Shown piece by piece: positions 12,584 through 23,474 of a stretch of DNA of 64,000 nt. The stretch is from Ascochyta rabiei (lineage: Eukaryota; Ascomycota; Dothideomycetes; Pleosporales; Didymellaceae). The translations under genes and the position numbers were made by a program. Location: assembly GCF_004011695.2 (NCBI RefSeq), contig NC_082422.1, forward strand, positions 62,001 to 126,000. Direction: 5' to 3'. Under the pieces are notes generated by a model, which was not told the origin of the DNA, searched no databases, and saw nothing but the letters and a program-made list of their open reading frames with translations. Each line of letters begins with the position of its first letter. Within the stretch, counting starts at the first letter, position 1.

Positions 12584-15500
12584 CACCCTAGAGCTACTAC
12601 TATTAAACACCTTATCTAACAATCTTAGGGGGTAAGAGTTAGGGGTATTACTACAGTATAATGTGATGCTTGCGGACAGGCTAAGACTAAGAGGCAAATT
12701 AGTTAAACACCACAAACAAGCGATAAAGGACTAGGAGAGCGCATAGCAATTAACTTCCACTTATATAAAGAAGGAAGCTTTACTAAGGAAAAGAGCTAGT
12801 TACTTGCTGTTAACAGGCAATCTAGCTTCCTCTAGGACTTCTATTTTAAAGATAATTAACTAGGAAAGACAATTATCTACTTCCTAGACACTCTTACACA
12901 ATTCCTGTTAAAATAATACAAAATCTAGGTTAAGGTAATTAAGTGTAAAAGTAAAATTACTATAATAAAACTAGAAGTATTAAGATAGTGCGCTGCACAA
13001 TTAATTAGGCTTAAGCCTTCTACACCAGACACCTAAGCACAGAACAGAGGTGCTAAACGCTTAGGGGGTGTAATAAAAGATAAGGCACGCACTATAAGAT
13101 TAGACGCAAATCTACTATAGGAAATATAGCTAGAGATTATAATGGCAGTAGTATACCTACACAACTAAACACTAAGGTTATTAAATAACTAGAAAACACC
13201 CTATAATATGTTCTTCACCTATATAGCTTAACTAGCTAGCCTAAACATATAAAGCAGGAAACTAAACTAGGTATATCTAAAAGTATATAGATATAAAGCC
13301 TTTACTCGTATAAGTAACACCCTTTAAGGAAAATTATAACTCTAGTAACTAGACCTAAGATTATAGGTAGAATACCTAGTAGGATACTAATCCTTAAATA
13401 TATATTAGATATAGATTCCTACTTTAGTAAAAGTTATTAGCATAAGAGATGTAATCTTTAAAAAGGATACTGTCTTTAGTAGCTAGACTTAGGACCTAAT
13501 AGACAACCTTATGTACAGCACTCTTAAAGAGATAGCAACATAGACAAGAAGCGTAGAGCTTCTGCCTCTACCCTAAAATAAGGCTAAAATCTAGTTATTC
13601 TATAAGGATAATACTATTACACACTTAAATACTATAGAAGATTAACTAGGATATAATAATAGACAGAAAGCTAGACATATATATCTAAATCCTCCTCTAA
13701 CTCTGCTACTAGTTGCGTTGTTAATAAACATGTTGTTATTATCCTAGTTAGTAAGAGGTAACAGCGAATTAGGAGTTAGCAGGTAGCACTAGTTAACTGC
13801 TAATTGGTTAAAATTAACGCTAGCGCAATCTTAAGGAACTTTATAAACTATCCTAAAGAAAGCTGTATTTATAGCTAGCATATAGGGCAGATGCATAGGC
13901 ACATACTAGGGCAATAATATTAATAAGGCTAGGTTAAAATAAATGCTAATAAAAGGGCTTAAGCCTTATTAAAGCTAACTCCTACTAGAGCTAATGGCAT
14001 AATTAAACCTAGAGGACCACCTGCTTCACAAATGGTTTAAAGAAGCTAAGCAAGAACACATTAGCAGCTATTAGAGCATAAAGTTATAGTCTAAAGTACC
14101 CCTAACAAAGACTAAGGTAGTAGGATACTAGATACTTAACTGTATATAGGTATACACATATAAGCTTAATAAGAACTACTACCTACTTAAATATAAGGCG
14201 CAACTAGTAGTCTAAGGTAACTAGTAACAAAACATTACTTCTAAAGATACCTACGCAGCAACACTAGCTAGCAGGTCCTTTAGAATGCTTATAGCAATTT
14301 TAGCAGCACATAACCTAGAACTGAAGTAGTTTAATGTTATAAACGCCTCTATTTATATATTAATTAACAGAGAGGTCTATATAAGAATGCTACGCAGGTA
14401 TTAGAAACTAGGTACAGTTCTATAGCTACACAGGGCACTATATAGACTAAGAATCTCTCTACTCCTCTAGTAGAAGGAATTTACATCTACTCTAACAAGC
14501 TATAGATTTACAGTTGTTCCCTATAAACCCTGCTGCTTACTTAAGAATAGAGTTACTATCTTCTTCTATATAGACAATATTATTATAGCTTATTACCTAA
14601 CTAGAAAACATAAGGCAGATAAGGCCCTTAGCTATATTACTAATAAATACGCTGTTACAGGAGGAAACAATCTGCAATAGTTCCTAGGAGTAGAGATAAC
14701 CTAAGATTAAGACAACCTAAGGATCCTCCTCTTATAGGTGTTATACATTAACAAAATTAACTTTCTAGCAGATAAGACAGACATACAACATAACACACTA
14801 ATATTAAGTATTAAGCTTCTACTAAATAAAGGGGAAGCTGCAGCATTAGAAATTAATAAATACTAGAGAAAGATTAGATCTCTCCTCTTTACTGCGGTTA
14901 CTACTAGGCCTAACATTGCCTTTGCCATATCTAGGCTAGCACAGTTTCTAACTAACCCTAGACAGCAGCACTATAACACAGCAGATTAAGTACTATTATA
15001 CCTATAACGAACGCAAGACCTATCCCTTACCTTTAGAGGCAACAGGCACCTAGTAGTTGCTAGTAATATATTATTTGCTAATAATACTCTTAACAGGAAG
15101 AGCTTCTAAGGATATACTATTAAACTATATAGAGGACTTATTACCTAGAGAGCTAATAAACAAGACATAGTTACTATATTAACAACTAAAGCAAAGCTAC
15201 TTGCCCTAGCACAGGTAGCTAAGGAAGCTATCTTTATCTTATAACTATTATTAGAACTTAGCATACACCTCTTATAATTAACAATTACTATTTAATATAA
15301 TAATACCTAGACTATCTAATTAATTAATAAGGCAGTCTTAAAACTCTAAACTAAACTACAACATATAGACATTTATAACTACTAGCTACAATAAGAGGTA
15401 AATAAAGGCACTATAACAGTAACCTATGTCCTATCCACTAACATGTTAGCTAACAGACTTATAAAGGCTCTGCCTATAAGCAAGTAGTTAACCTTCCCAA

Positions 15501-15625
15501 GGCAGCTAGGACTAGAGAAACATACTGAACGAAGAAAGCTAGCTAACACCTAGATAGAATTACTTAACTAAAAGCTCGCTAACCTAGAGGTACAATAAGA
15601 GCTAATTGTGTCCAGCTTTAAGGGG
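12584..15625 (+). pseudogene. Copia integrase, reverse transcriptase and RNase H remnants
   Basis: Continues the Copia frame after the Gypsy insertion. The integrase zinc region ends with CDACGQAK near 12663-12686 and the core follows to about 13400. RT runs about 14020-14720, with a LLKYKAQLVV block, the NLE-K-x-F-NVINAS region and YIDNI at about 14566-14580 (normally YVDDI/YIDDI). RNase H and the C-terminus lie about 15030-15590, with the Copia block K-L-x-T-K-L-Q-H-I-D and a tail ending near a LANRLIKALP segment. Many TAG/TAA stops. Confidence 0.85.
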
Positions 15626-15644
15626 CCTTACAGCTAAGGGGGTG

Positions 15645-15807
15645 TGTTAGATAACCGACCTTGCCAAACCAAGTTAGGGGTTTTAGGGTTAACCTTAGTT
15701 AACTTAGGGGCTAGCGGCACACACACATAAAATCAGCCATTAAGACAGATAATTATCAATTAATCACCTTAATTATTATCTTTGCACATTAAGCATATTA
15801 TCTAACA
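15645..15807 (+). repeat. Copia 3' LTR (163 bp)
   Basis: Begins TGTTAG, ends CTAACA, and is followed by the TTAAC duplication (15808-15812). It differs from the 5' LTR at 8 positions, all transitions, 7 of them toward T or A in this copy. Confidence 0.95.
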
Positions 15808-15812
15808 TTAAC

Positions 15813-16240
15813 ACAGCTAGGGATGTGATTAGGGACTAACAGTATAGGTTATCTGCTACTACAATACACTAGATTATAATTCTAAAGAATTCTCTTACTT
15901 TAGCACAGATACAAGAGGGGGAGGAGGCAGCTTTAGATAAGCTAGATAATCTCTTTAAGGTACTAGCTTGTTCTAGTCTAGAAACAGAGGTTATAGAAGA
16001 AGAGTAACACAGTAGTAGTACTAAAGAAACTAGTCTATTAACTCTATCTTGGCAAGAACAGTAGCTGCAAAAGAGAGCAAGGCCACTATAGTATTAAGAT
16101 ACATAGTTCTGTAATAAATAGCTGTTATAAATAGAGAAAATCTAAGAATTCTGTCTTTTATTTAAATCTTTTAAAATTAAGTTCTATGTGTATACAGCAT
16201 TTCTAAGTAGTATACTACTAAGTATGTTGTCTGTAGTATT
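15813..16240 (+). pseudogene. hAT-family transposase, 3' part
   Basis: Resumes the hAT C-terminal dimerisation domain in the same reading sense as the end of the 5' part. F-N before the Copia element joins to T-A-R-D-V-I after it, then a xQYRLSATTI helix and an IILKNSL segment. An acidic tail follows (about 15910-16020), and the sequence then becomes unrecognisable before the minisatellite at 16253. This junction is what identifies the Copia insertion site as a coding exon. Confidence 0.8.
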
Positions 16241-16252
16241 ATAGAAGATTAC

Positions 16253-16520
16253 TTTACCCCTACCCTACCCCTACCTAACCTCTACCTAACCCCTACCTAA
16301 CCCTACCCTACCTAACCTCTACCCCTACCCCTAGTCTGTGCGGACTGTACCCTACCCCTACCCCACGCTAGAGGTACCCCTACCCTACCCCTACCTAACA
16401 GCCGTGCAGACCCTACCCTACCCCTACCTCATGTGGACCCTACCCCTACCCTACCCCTACCTAACGTCCGTGCAGACCGTATCCAACCCCTACCCAACCC
16501 TGGGGTACCCTCTACCCTTT
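16253..16520. repeat. Telomere-like CCCTA/CCCCTA/CCTAA minisatellite
   Basis: Irregular array of CCCTACC, CCCCTA, CCTAACC and CTCTACC units, interrupted by a recurring GTGCAGACC/GTGCGGACTGT spacer (about 16335, 16405, 16470). It resembles degenerate fungal telomere repeat (CCCTAA) without being a uniform array. It lies between the decayed hAT tail and the start of the second Gypsy gag. The open frame across it is only a translation of the repeat. Confidence 0.8.
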
Positions 16521-16529
16521 TGCCAGCGT

Positions 16530-17560
16530 AGGACAAGCTGCGTACAGAGATAGACCGACTACAGTCTAAAATAGCTAGGCTTTAAGCACAAACCTCTCTA
16601 TATAAAGATAATTCTGTGCCTACTACTAAGTCCCCCTAACTAACTTAGAGATTTAGTTCTCTAAGCCCTGTTTTTACCCCTAGGCTTAGTAAACAAACTC
16701 TAAATATTAACAAATTAAGTAATAGCAAAGAACCTACCTTTAAACAGTGGCAAGCCTTAATTTACAACTAACTTAATATTAATTTAGATTACTATCCTAT
16801 AGAGAGAGCTGATATAGCTCTAGTATAGGGATACACTCCTAGGCTTACTAAGGAATACCTTAAGCCCTAATACTTATCTTATAACTTAGATTATTTTTAG
16901 AACACTAAGGAAATAATTACGCTTCTCTACTCTTATTTTATTACTAGAAATAAGAAAGCTAAGAGTTAGGCTGTGTTTAACTGCCTATAAATAGGAAAGG
17001 ATAATACATTTCTAACTTTTAAAGCACAATTCCTAAGTTCTACTATTTAGGGATAGGTACCTAAGTTAGGATAGTTTTACTACCTGTAGACAAAGATTAC
17101 TCTAGCCCTCTAAAGTCTAAATCTAGGATTTAAAAGATAGTAGGATAACTTATTTAAACTTATAGTAAAGCACTTAACAGCGTATAATATAGAAAGAAAA
17201 CAGAACCCTGTCTATACCCTACCTAACACTATCCTAACTTAGACCTAACCCTAAACAGCTAATATTTAGCCTTGTTCTAATAACCTACTTCTAAACTAAC
17301 CTACCCCTAGCATTTAGAAGCCTTTAACACCTATTCTACCTCTACCTAGAACTACCTCCTAAGCTACACCTGTATAAGTGCTAACTCTAGGTAACTATTG
17401 CACCTATAGTAAGGCAGGTTATTTTACAAAAGATTGCACTAGTCCTTAAACTTAAGAAATCTAGGTAGATACTAAAGATTACGTTAATGCTAAAGAAGAC
17501 TTTAAAGAGGACCTAATACCTAAGAGAAACAGTTCTGCCTAGGAGGATAACCTTACCTAG
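16530..17560 (+). pseudogene. Gypsy-2 gag remnant
   Basis: Reads LRTEIDRLQSKIARL at the start, coiled-coil-like, then FKQWQALIY, typical of gag capsid regions of fungal Gypsy elements. The knuckle at 17396-17437 has the spacing of C-x2-C-x4-H-x4-C, but both first Cys and the His are Tyr (TGT to TAT and CAT to TAT). All three are RIP-direction changes. Several TAG/TAA stops. Confidence 0.75.
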
Positions 17561-17639
17561 GCCTAAATCGATATAACCTATTTAACCTCTCCTTATCTTA
17601 TTTGTTTAGTAGACCCTATTTTCTTGTTTCTTCTATTCT

Positions 17640-20600
17640 ATTAAATTAAGGGCTAGGCGTATAACCTAACACCTTAGTTAACACTAGTGCCTAAGGATTT
17701 TTATTCCTAGACTCTAAAATTGCTTCTTAGTCGCTTTAGTGCTCAGGACTCCTATCTAAAAGCTACCCTTTAAGATTACTATAAAAGGATTCTAAGACTA
17801 AATTATAACTCTAGTAAGCTAGTATATACAGCTACACCTAATAATTAAGAGGCCTAAGATCTTTAACTACCTCTTTGTTATTGTTAACCTAGAATCTTAG
17901 GATTGTATTATTAGTATTAAATAGTTTAAATGTCTTAAGCTCTAGCTTAATATAGAACAGACTTAGCTTATATAGCTAGTAAAGTATCCTTATTTATATA
18001 ACCCTGCCCCTCTATTATTAATAACCCTTAACTACCCTATATCTTAAGCTTATGTCTTACAGTACATATAACGCAGAGATTACTTATAGAATACAAAGGA
18101 GTATTATTAGAGCTAAAGCCTAAACTATTCTATCTATTAGATTAGAGGAAATTTACAATTACTAAAATCTAAAACCTTAGCAGTAGCCCAGACCTAAATG
18201 GCTGCTAACTTGCTTCTAACCTAAGCTGTTAATATTTTCATAACTTCTATAAACTCCTTTTACTTTTCTATTAAAAGACTATATAATAAATTCCTTACTA
18301 CTAGTCTATATAAAATCAACTGCCTTATTAATAACTATCTTAACCTAGACAATCTAGAAAAAGCCTACCTCTTAAAAGAGCAATTGCTAGAGAAATACGC
18401 CTAATATGCTAATGTGTTTAGCAAAACAGAGTCTAAAACCCTTCTAGAACTCTACCCTTATAACTATAAAATTATCTTAGAAGAATAATTACTAAATCCC
18501 TACTTGCCCCTGTATAAGCAAAATCTTAAAGAACTTAAGGCTACTAAGATGTTTGTGCAAGATTAACTTAAGTACAGTTAGATTAAATATAGTTAAAGCC
18601 CTTTTATATTGCTAATACTTCATATGAATAAGCTAAATAGAAGCCTGCGCATTTGCGTTAACTACCGCAAACTTAACGCTCTTACTAGGAAAGACTCCTA
18701 TCTAATACTGCGCATAGATAAGCTACCTACCTAACCTTTAATAGCTAAGATCTTTTCTAAGTTTAATATCTAGAACACCTTTAATAGAATTCATATAGAC
18801 CCTGCGTTAGAAGAGTACACTATTTTTTATAGTTATTACAGCAGTTATAAGTATAAGGTTCTACTATTTAGATTATGTAATAGACTAGCTACAAACTAAT
18901 AATATATAAATAATGTTCTTATTAAATACCTTAACAACTTCTATATTGCGTACCTAAATAACATCCTTATCTCCTCTAAAGACCTAGCTACACATAAGCG
19001 CCACGTTAAACTAGGATTAGAACATCTCTAATTAGCTGGACTACAAGTAGATATTAAGAAAAGCAAGTTCTACGTTACTTGTACCAAATACCTAGGTTAT
19101 ATCCTAACTAACAAAGGAATTCAAGTAGATTCTAAGAAAGTACAAGCCCTAGGAAATTAGATCCCTCCTACTACTATTACTAGGGCAAAGTTGTTCTTAG
19201 GCTTTACTAGGTTCTATTAACAATATGTACCTAAATTCTTATATATAGCTAAGCCCCTTATTACCGTATAAAGCCTAGTAAACCTATTTAAATAGACTAC
19301 TTAATGCTAATCTAGTTTTAAAAGCTTAACAGAGGCACTATTATCTATACCTACTTTATGTTACTTTAACCCTAAGTATAATATAGAGATTAAAATTAAT
19401 ATATCTAATACAGTTGTTGTAGGAGTTATGTCCTGACAACACCTAAATAATAAATAGTACCTAGTTACTTTCTACAGCTAAGTACTCTCTAGTGCTAAGC
19501 TTAGCTAGGAGATATATAACAAGGAACTATTTACTATTTTATAAGCATTCTACAAGTAGAGATCTAAACTTACCTCTACTACAAAACAGATCTGTGTCTA
19601 CTCTAACTATTAATCCTTAGAATATTTTATAACTACTAAAGTTCTAAACGCTTAATAAGCACAATAGGCAGAAGCCCTTGCTCTGTCTAACTTCTGGATT
19701 AAATATACCTTAGGAAAGAACAATAAGCATGCTAATATCCTTAGTTAATAAGAGCAAAATCTAGTAAACCTTAAATCTGCCTAGAAAGATAACTAATCCT
19801 AAGTACTGTTAGGACTACAGCAGTTACGCAAACAGATTAATTCTAATTTAGCTTAGAAATACCTAGCTAAAACTAACCTAGCTGTATCGACTATCTAATT
19901 AATATAACCCGTTATAGACCTAGATTTGCTTAAATTAATCTAAGCCCTTATTAAAGAAAATTAGAAATCCTTTAAGTAAGAACGCTTGTCTCTAGTATCG
20001 CCATATCAGATCTATAACAGACTCCTACTCTATTAGGATTAATTATATATACTAGCTAACTCTACCTTATACACCTGCCTAATTAGAGAGGCCTATAACT
20101 AACTATTAACTGCTTATCCTAGTGCGAAGAAGACTTATTAAATACTGTTACAACAATACTACTAGAAGGGGATAAGTGCTACTTGTAAACAATATGTCCA
20201 GAATTGCATTTATTATTTTTAAGGTTACTAAAAACAGACCTAACTCTACAGATACTCACATCCCTTGCTAATACCTAACAAACTAATACAACATCTATGT
20301 ATTAACTTTAAAGACTTCCCTAATGATAAATCAGGCTATAACTAGATTATAGTTATTATTAATTACTTAACTAAATAAGCTATAGTAATACTGTGGTATA
20401 AAACAATAACAGCACGTAGGATAGTAAACTTGTTTACATAATAGGTATAAGAATTTAGACACACCCCTAAAAATATTGTAAGTAACTAAGGACTATAATT
20501 TATATTAACCTTCTAGTTAGAATTCTGGTAAATTATAGGCGTAAAGATTAAACTATCTACAGCCTATAGTAAGAAAACTAATAGCTAAACAGAAATTCTT

Positions 20601-21400
20601 AATAAGTATATAGATTAGCAACTTTGCCTATTTATTTTATACTACTAAGATAACTAGTCTAAACTCCTCCTAATTATTAACTGTGCCTAGCTTACTCTGC
20701 TACATTCCTTAATTAGAATATTGCCTTACTAAGCTATCTATAGTAGTAAGCCTAAACAGAGTTAAGATAAGAATAGGGCTAATTTAGGAACAAACCTAGT
20801 TAAGAAACTTAATTATAAGGATGCCTTAGTATTAGCTACCTGCATGCATAACCCCTAGGAGGTAGCTAAAGAAAATATAGAGAACGCTTAAGACTATATA
20901 CGCTCTATAGTTAAAAGCTACTATTACCCTATAAACTAGACTATTAGTAACAAAGTGTATCTTTCTACCTAGAAATTAAAAATAGAGCAACTAAGCTAGA
21001 AGCTATCTAACAAGTAGGAAGGTCCCTTTAAGGTCCTAGAGTAGGTAGGTTACTTGTATTATTTAAAACTTCTACTAGGCTTAAAAATATATAATGTGTT
21101 TACACTAAACGTCTTATATAAGGATCTAAATAACCCCTTACCTAGACAAGAGGCCCTAAAACCTACAGGTATCCCTATCTAAGGCGTAGAAGAATAGGAA
21201 GTTTAAGAAATTTTAGCTAGTAAGATTATCTGCTAAAAGTTTAAGTACTGTGTAAGGTAGGTTAGCTATAACCTAGACCTAACCTAGTATCCTGCAGAGA
21301 ACTTTACAGGAGCTCTATATAAGCTAAGGTTATACCACAACAAGTACCCTAATTAACCTAGGCCTCTAAAGGCACTAACTAAGTAGATTCAAGTATAGAA
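17640..21400 (+). pseudogene. Gypsy-2 pol remnant: RT, RNase H, integrase, chromodomain-like end
   Basis: RT is clear from about 18370: LRICVNYRKLNALT, RIDKLP, then YLNNILISS near 18950-18980 (catalytic DD both lost to N), and the KKSKFYVTCTKYLGYI block. RNase H is around 19380-19720 and integrase around 20150-20750 (TITARRIVNLF, then an STAYSKKTN segment). The C-terminus (about 21190-21370) resembles a chromodomain (ILASKIICxKFKYCVR, then YPAENFTGA). Dense TAG/TAA stops. Confidence 0.82.
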
Positions 21401-21602
21401 AGAAGGCTAGGAGATTTAGTAAGCATAAAGACATCTTAATTTAGAAAAAGACAAAGGAAATCTATTAAATCTAAAACGCCTCTAACTGCGTTGTACATTA
21501 GAAAGACAAAGGAAAAAGAATAAAAAAGAAAAAGAACCTTCTTTACTATATAAATAAGGAAACCCTCTTATAGGTCCTTAATGTTACTTATAATAGAGTT
21601 AC

Positions 21603-21993
21603 TGTTAGCTAGGATATCTAGCTTATTAGCACTACCCTTCTTCTTAGGAGATAGAGCAGGTGCTGGCTTTGCTAACACCTCTCTAACTCTAGTACCTTAA
21701 CAGACCATCTCTTGTCGCAGCTTAACTACCTCCCTAGTCAACACCCCTACATTCTCTACTAACTTTGCCTTCCTCCTCCTCTCTAATACTCCTTCCTTAG
21801 TTAGGCTAATATAGTACTAGTGTAGCATTATGTTAGTAGTAGAGATTTCTTTAAGCTAGGTAGTTGCTACCTGTACTATACTTGCTAGATTCTTTACTAA
21901 CTCTATAACAATACGCTAGGCATCCTACCTTAACTCTACTACCTCTACCGCTAACTCTGTATCCTCTCTCTCTTCCCTTACCTCTTACCTCTA
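21603..21993 (-). pseudogene. Possible antisense ORF in the Gypsy-2 3' tail
   Basis: On the minus strand about 130 codons read as a plausible hydrophilic protein rich in K, E, R and V, interrupted only by a few TAG/TAA. It has heptad-like stretches (TREVVKLRQEM, KEGVLERRRKAKLVEN) and a proline-lysine end (KPAPALSPKKKG). I do not recognise the family. In RIP DNA, TAG/TAA-only stops are expected in any frame, so composition is the main support. Confidence 0.35.
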
Positions 21994-22652
21994 CGTAGTA
22001 AGGTTGCCTAAAAAAGTTATGTATTCTAGACTAGCGTAAACTAGAACATAAAAATTGTTAGTATTAGGTAAAAATAGGGAAAGATTATACTTACTAGGTA
22101 ATACTTCTTATATTTTAGTGTGTAATAAGCATACTTAGATAATAACGCCTTAAGAAAGCTGTAATTAACTTCTCTTCCCCTTATAAAGGTGTAAACTAAA
22201 TAAATACAGATAACCCTGTAGGCCTCTACAAGAGCTCTAGGCAGGACTAGTATTAGTATAGTAACTAAGTAATAAAACCTATAATTATTTTAGAAAGAAT
22301 ATAAGGTAGTGTAGCAGGTATGCTTATAGCAAGAAATAGTGTCTATTAGAGTAAGGAAAGGTGTAGGAATAGTCTGTTTATATACATACGTGACGCGCCT
22401 AGATAATAATAACAATAATAAACAGATAGCATACTAAACAACAAAGGTAATAGCTTAGTTTTCCCTTAAAATTAGGCAACAATATTGTAGGCAAGAAAGA
22501 GTAATCTTTACCTTAGATAAAAATATTAACATAAAATTAAAATAACATAATAGTAAGCTACTAATACCTTGAAATAACGCTAAATAGGTATAATCCTGCT
22601 AGAGGACATTAATATAGATTTTTATGCGTATTAGGACAATCTGCCTATAAAA

Positions 22653-22663
22653 GGGGGGGGGGG
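22653..22663 (+). other. Poly-G polypurine tract of Gypsy-2
   Basis: A run of 11 G, three bases upstream of the TGTAAC start of the LTR. This is the place where a plus-strand primer polypurine tract is expected. Confidence 0.65.
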
Positions 22664-22666
22664 TAG

Positions 22667-22962
22667 TGTAACACACTAGTTACCTAAAGCCTTGTCTAAT
22701 TCCTCTCTAACTTATTACTAGCTTTGTGCTGTTACATCTGTGTCCACCCCACACCCTAGGCCAGCACTCTAATTCTTCCTAACTCTAATAAGGTATAAAA
22801 GGCACAAGGTCAATAGGTATAGAGAGCTAGTTTTTAAGTATTCTTTTAGATAAGACCTATAGGAATAGAACAATTCTCTGTGTAAACTATCCTAGTGCTC
22901 CCATACACCTCGTAGCGGTTACCCACATCTATTAGAGACTTCTATCATCCTGCGTCGTTACA
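22667..22962 (+). repeat. Gypsy-2 3' LTR (296 bp)
   Basis: Begins TGTAAC and ends GTTACA (perfect 6-bp inverted ends with TG...CA), directly after the poly-G tract. It contains a TATAAAAGGC box near 22795. No second copy is in the window, so the assignment rests on ends, position and promoter-like content. Confidence 0.7.
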
Positions 22963-23474
22963 GTCTTGTAGTCTTAACGCTACTTCTTTTTTGCTTAGCT
23001 TGCTTAAGGTCACTAGCTTTAGAGAATTCTACCCTAGGCTTGCTGACGCAGAAACGTGCGGATAATAAGGGCTTATAACTGTGGAAGCAAAAGACTAGCC
23101 TCTTGCTCCGCAAATAAGTAGGTATTTACTGCGACATTTCCACTCTGTCCGTAATCGTCACCCGTAACTACGAAAATTTTCCAACTGTTAAGACAACTTC
23201 TATCCTATAGATTCCTGATGTCCAAGTCTTTATTTATACTTCTTAATTGTCTAGATTATTACCTATGCCTAATTTCACGTATAGGCATCAGAATAGCATC
23301 TACTATCTTAAGCAAATCTAGTTGTGTATACATTTAACAGGAGGTGCTTTAGAAGCGCAAAGATCCTAGATTAAACATTTTTAAAGCTGAGTACGTTATA
23401 CAGACCTTACACCTAGAGTTTCGCTTAACAATAGTTAATTTAGATCTTATAACTAGTCTTTCCTGTTCCAGCGC
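22963..23474. other. Border sequence between LTR and kinase pseudogene
   Basis: Less AT-rich than the transposons but still with TAG/TTA excess. I see no open coding frame or known motif. It may contain the decayed N-terminal part or promoter of the kinase pseudogene that follows. Confidence 0.4.

Larger units (their letters stand above)
3391..15807 (+). mobile_element. Ty1/Copia LTR retrotransposon, RIP-inactivated, split by a Gypsy element
   Basis: Delimited by 163-bp direct LTRs (3391-3553 and 15645-15807) with TGTYAG...CTAACA ends and flanked by TTAAC duplications. Internal order is gag-like region, protease, pre-integrase zinc domain, integrase, reverse transcriptase, RNase H, which is the Copia order (integrase before RT). 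A polypurine-rich stretch lies just before the 3' LTR (15618-15644). After subtracting the 7218-bp Gypsy insertion and one target copy, the element is about 5.2 kb, normal for Copia. It is inserted in a hAT transposase gene. All coding frames carry many TAG/TAA stops. Confidence 0.93.
16530..22962 (+). mobile_element. Ty3/Gypsy chromovirus (Gypsy-2), 5' truncated, RIP-inactivated
   Basis: Has gag, CCHC knuckle, protease region, RT, RNase H, integrase and a chromodomain-like C-terminus, then a 1.2-kb tail, a run of 11 G and an LTR (22667-22962). No sequence matching that LTR is visible between the hAT tail and the gag, so the 5' LTR is missing or replaced at the CCCTA minisatellite. RT YxDD is now YLNN. 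It differs in sequence from Gypsy-1 and has a different LTR. Confidence 0.85.

Noticed and set aside
16338..16553. 71-codon plus-strand frame rich in P and Y
   Set aside because: It is only a translation of the CCCTAC minisatellite; the composition is dictated by the repeat.
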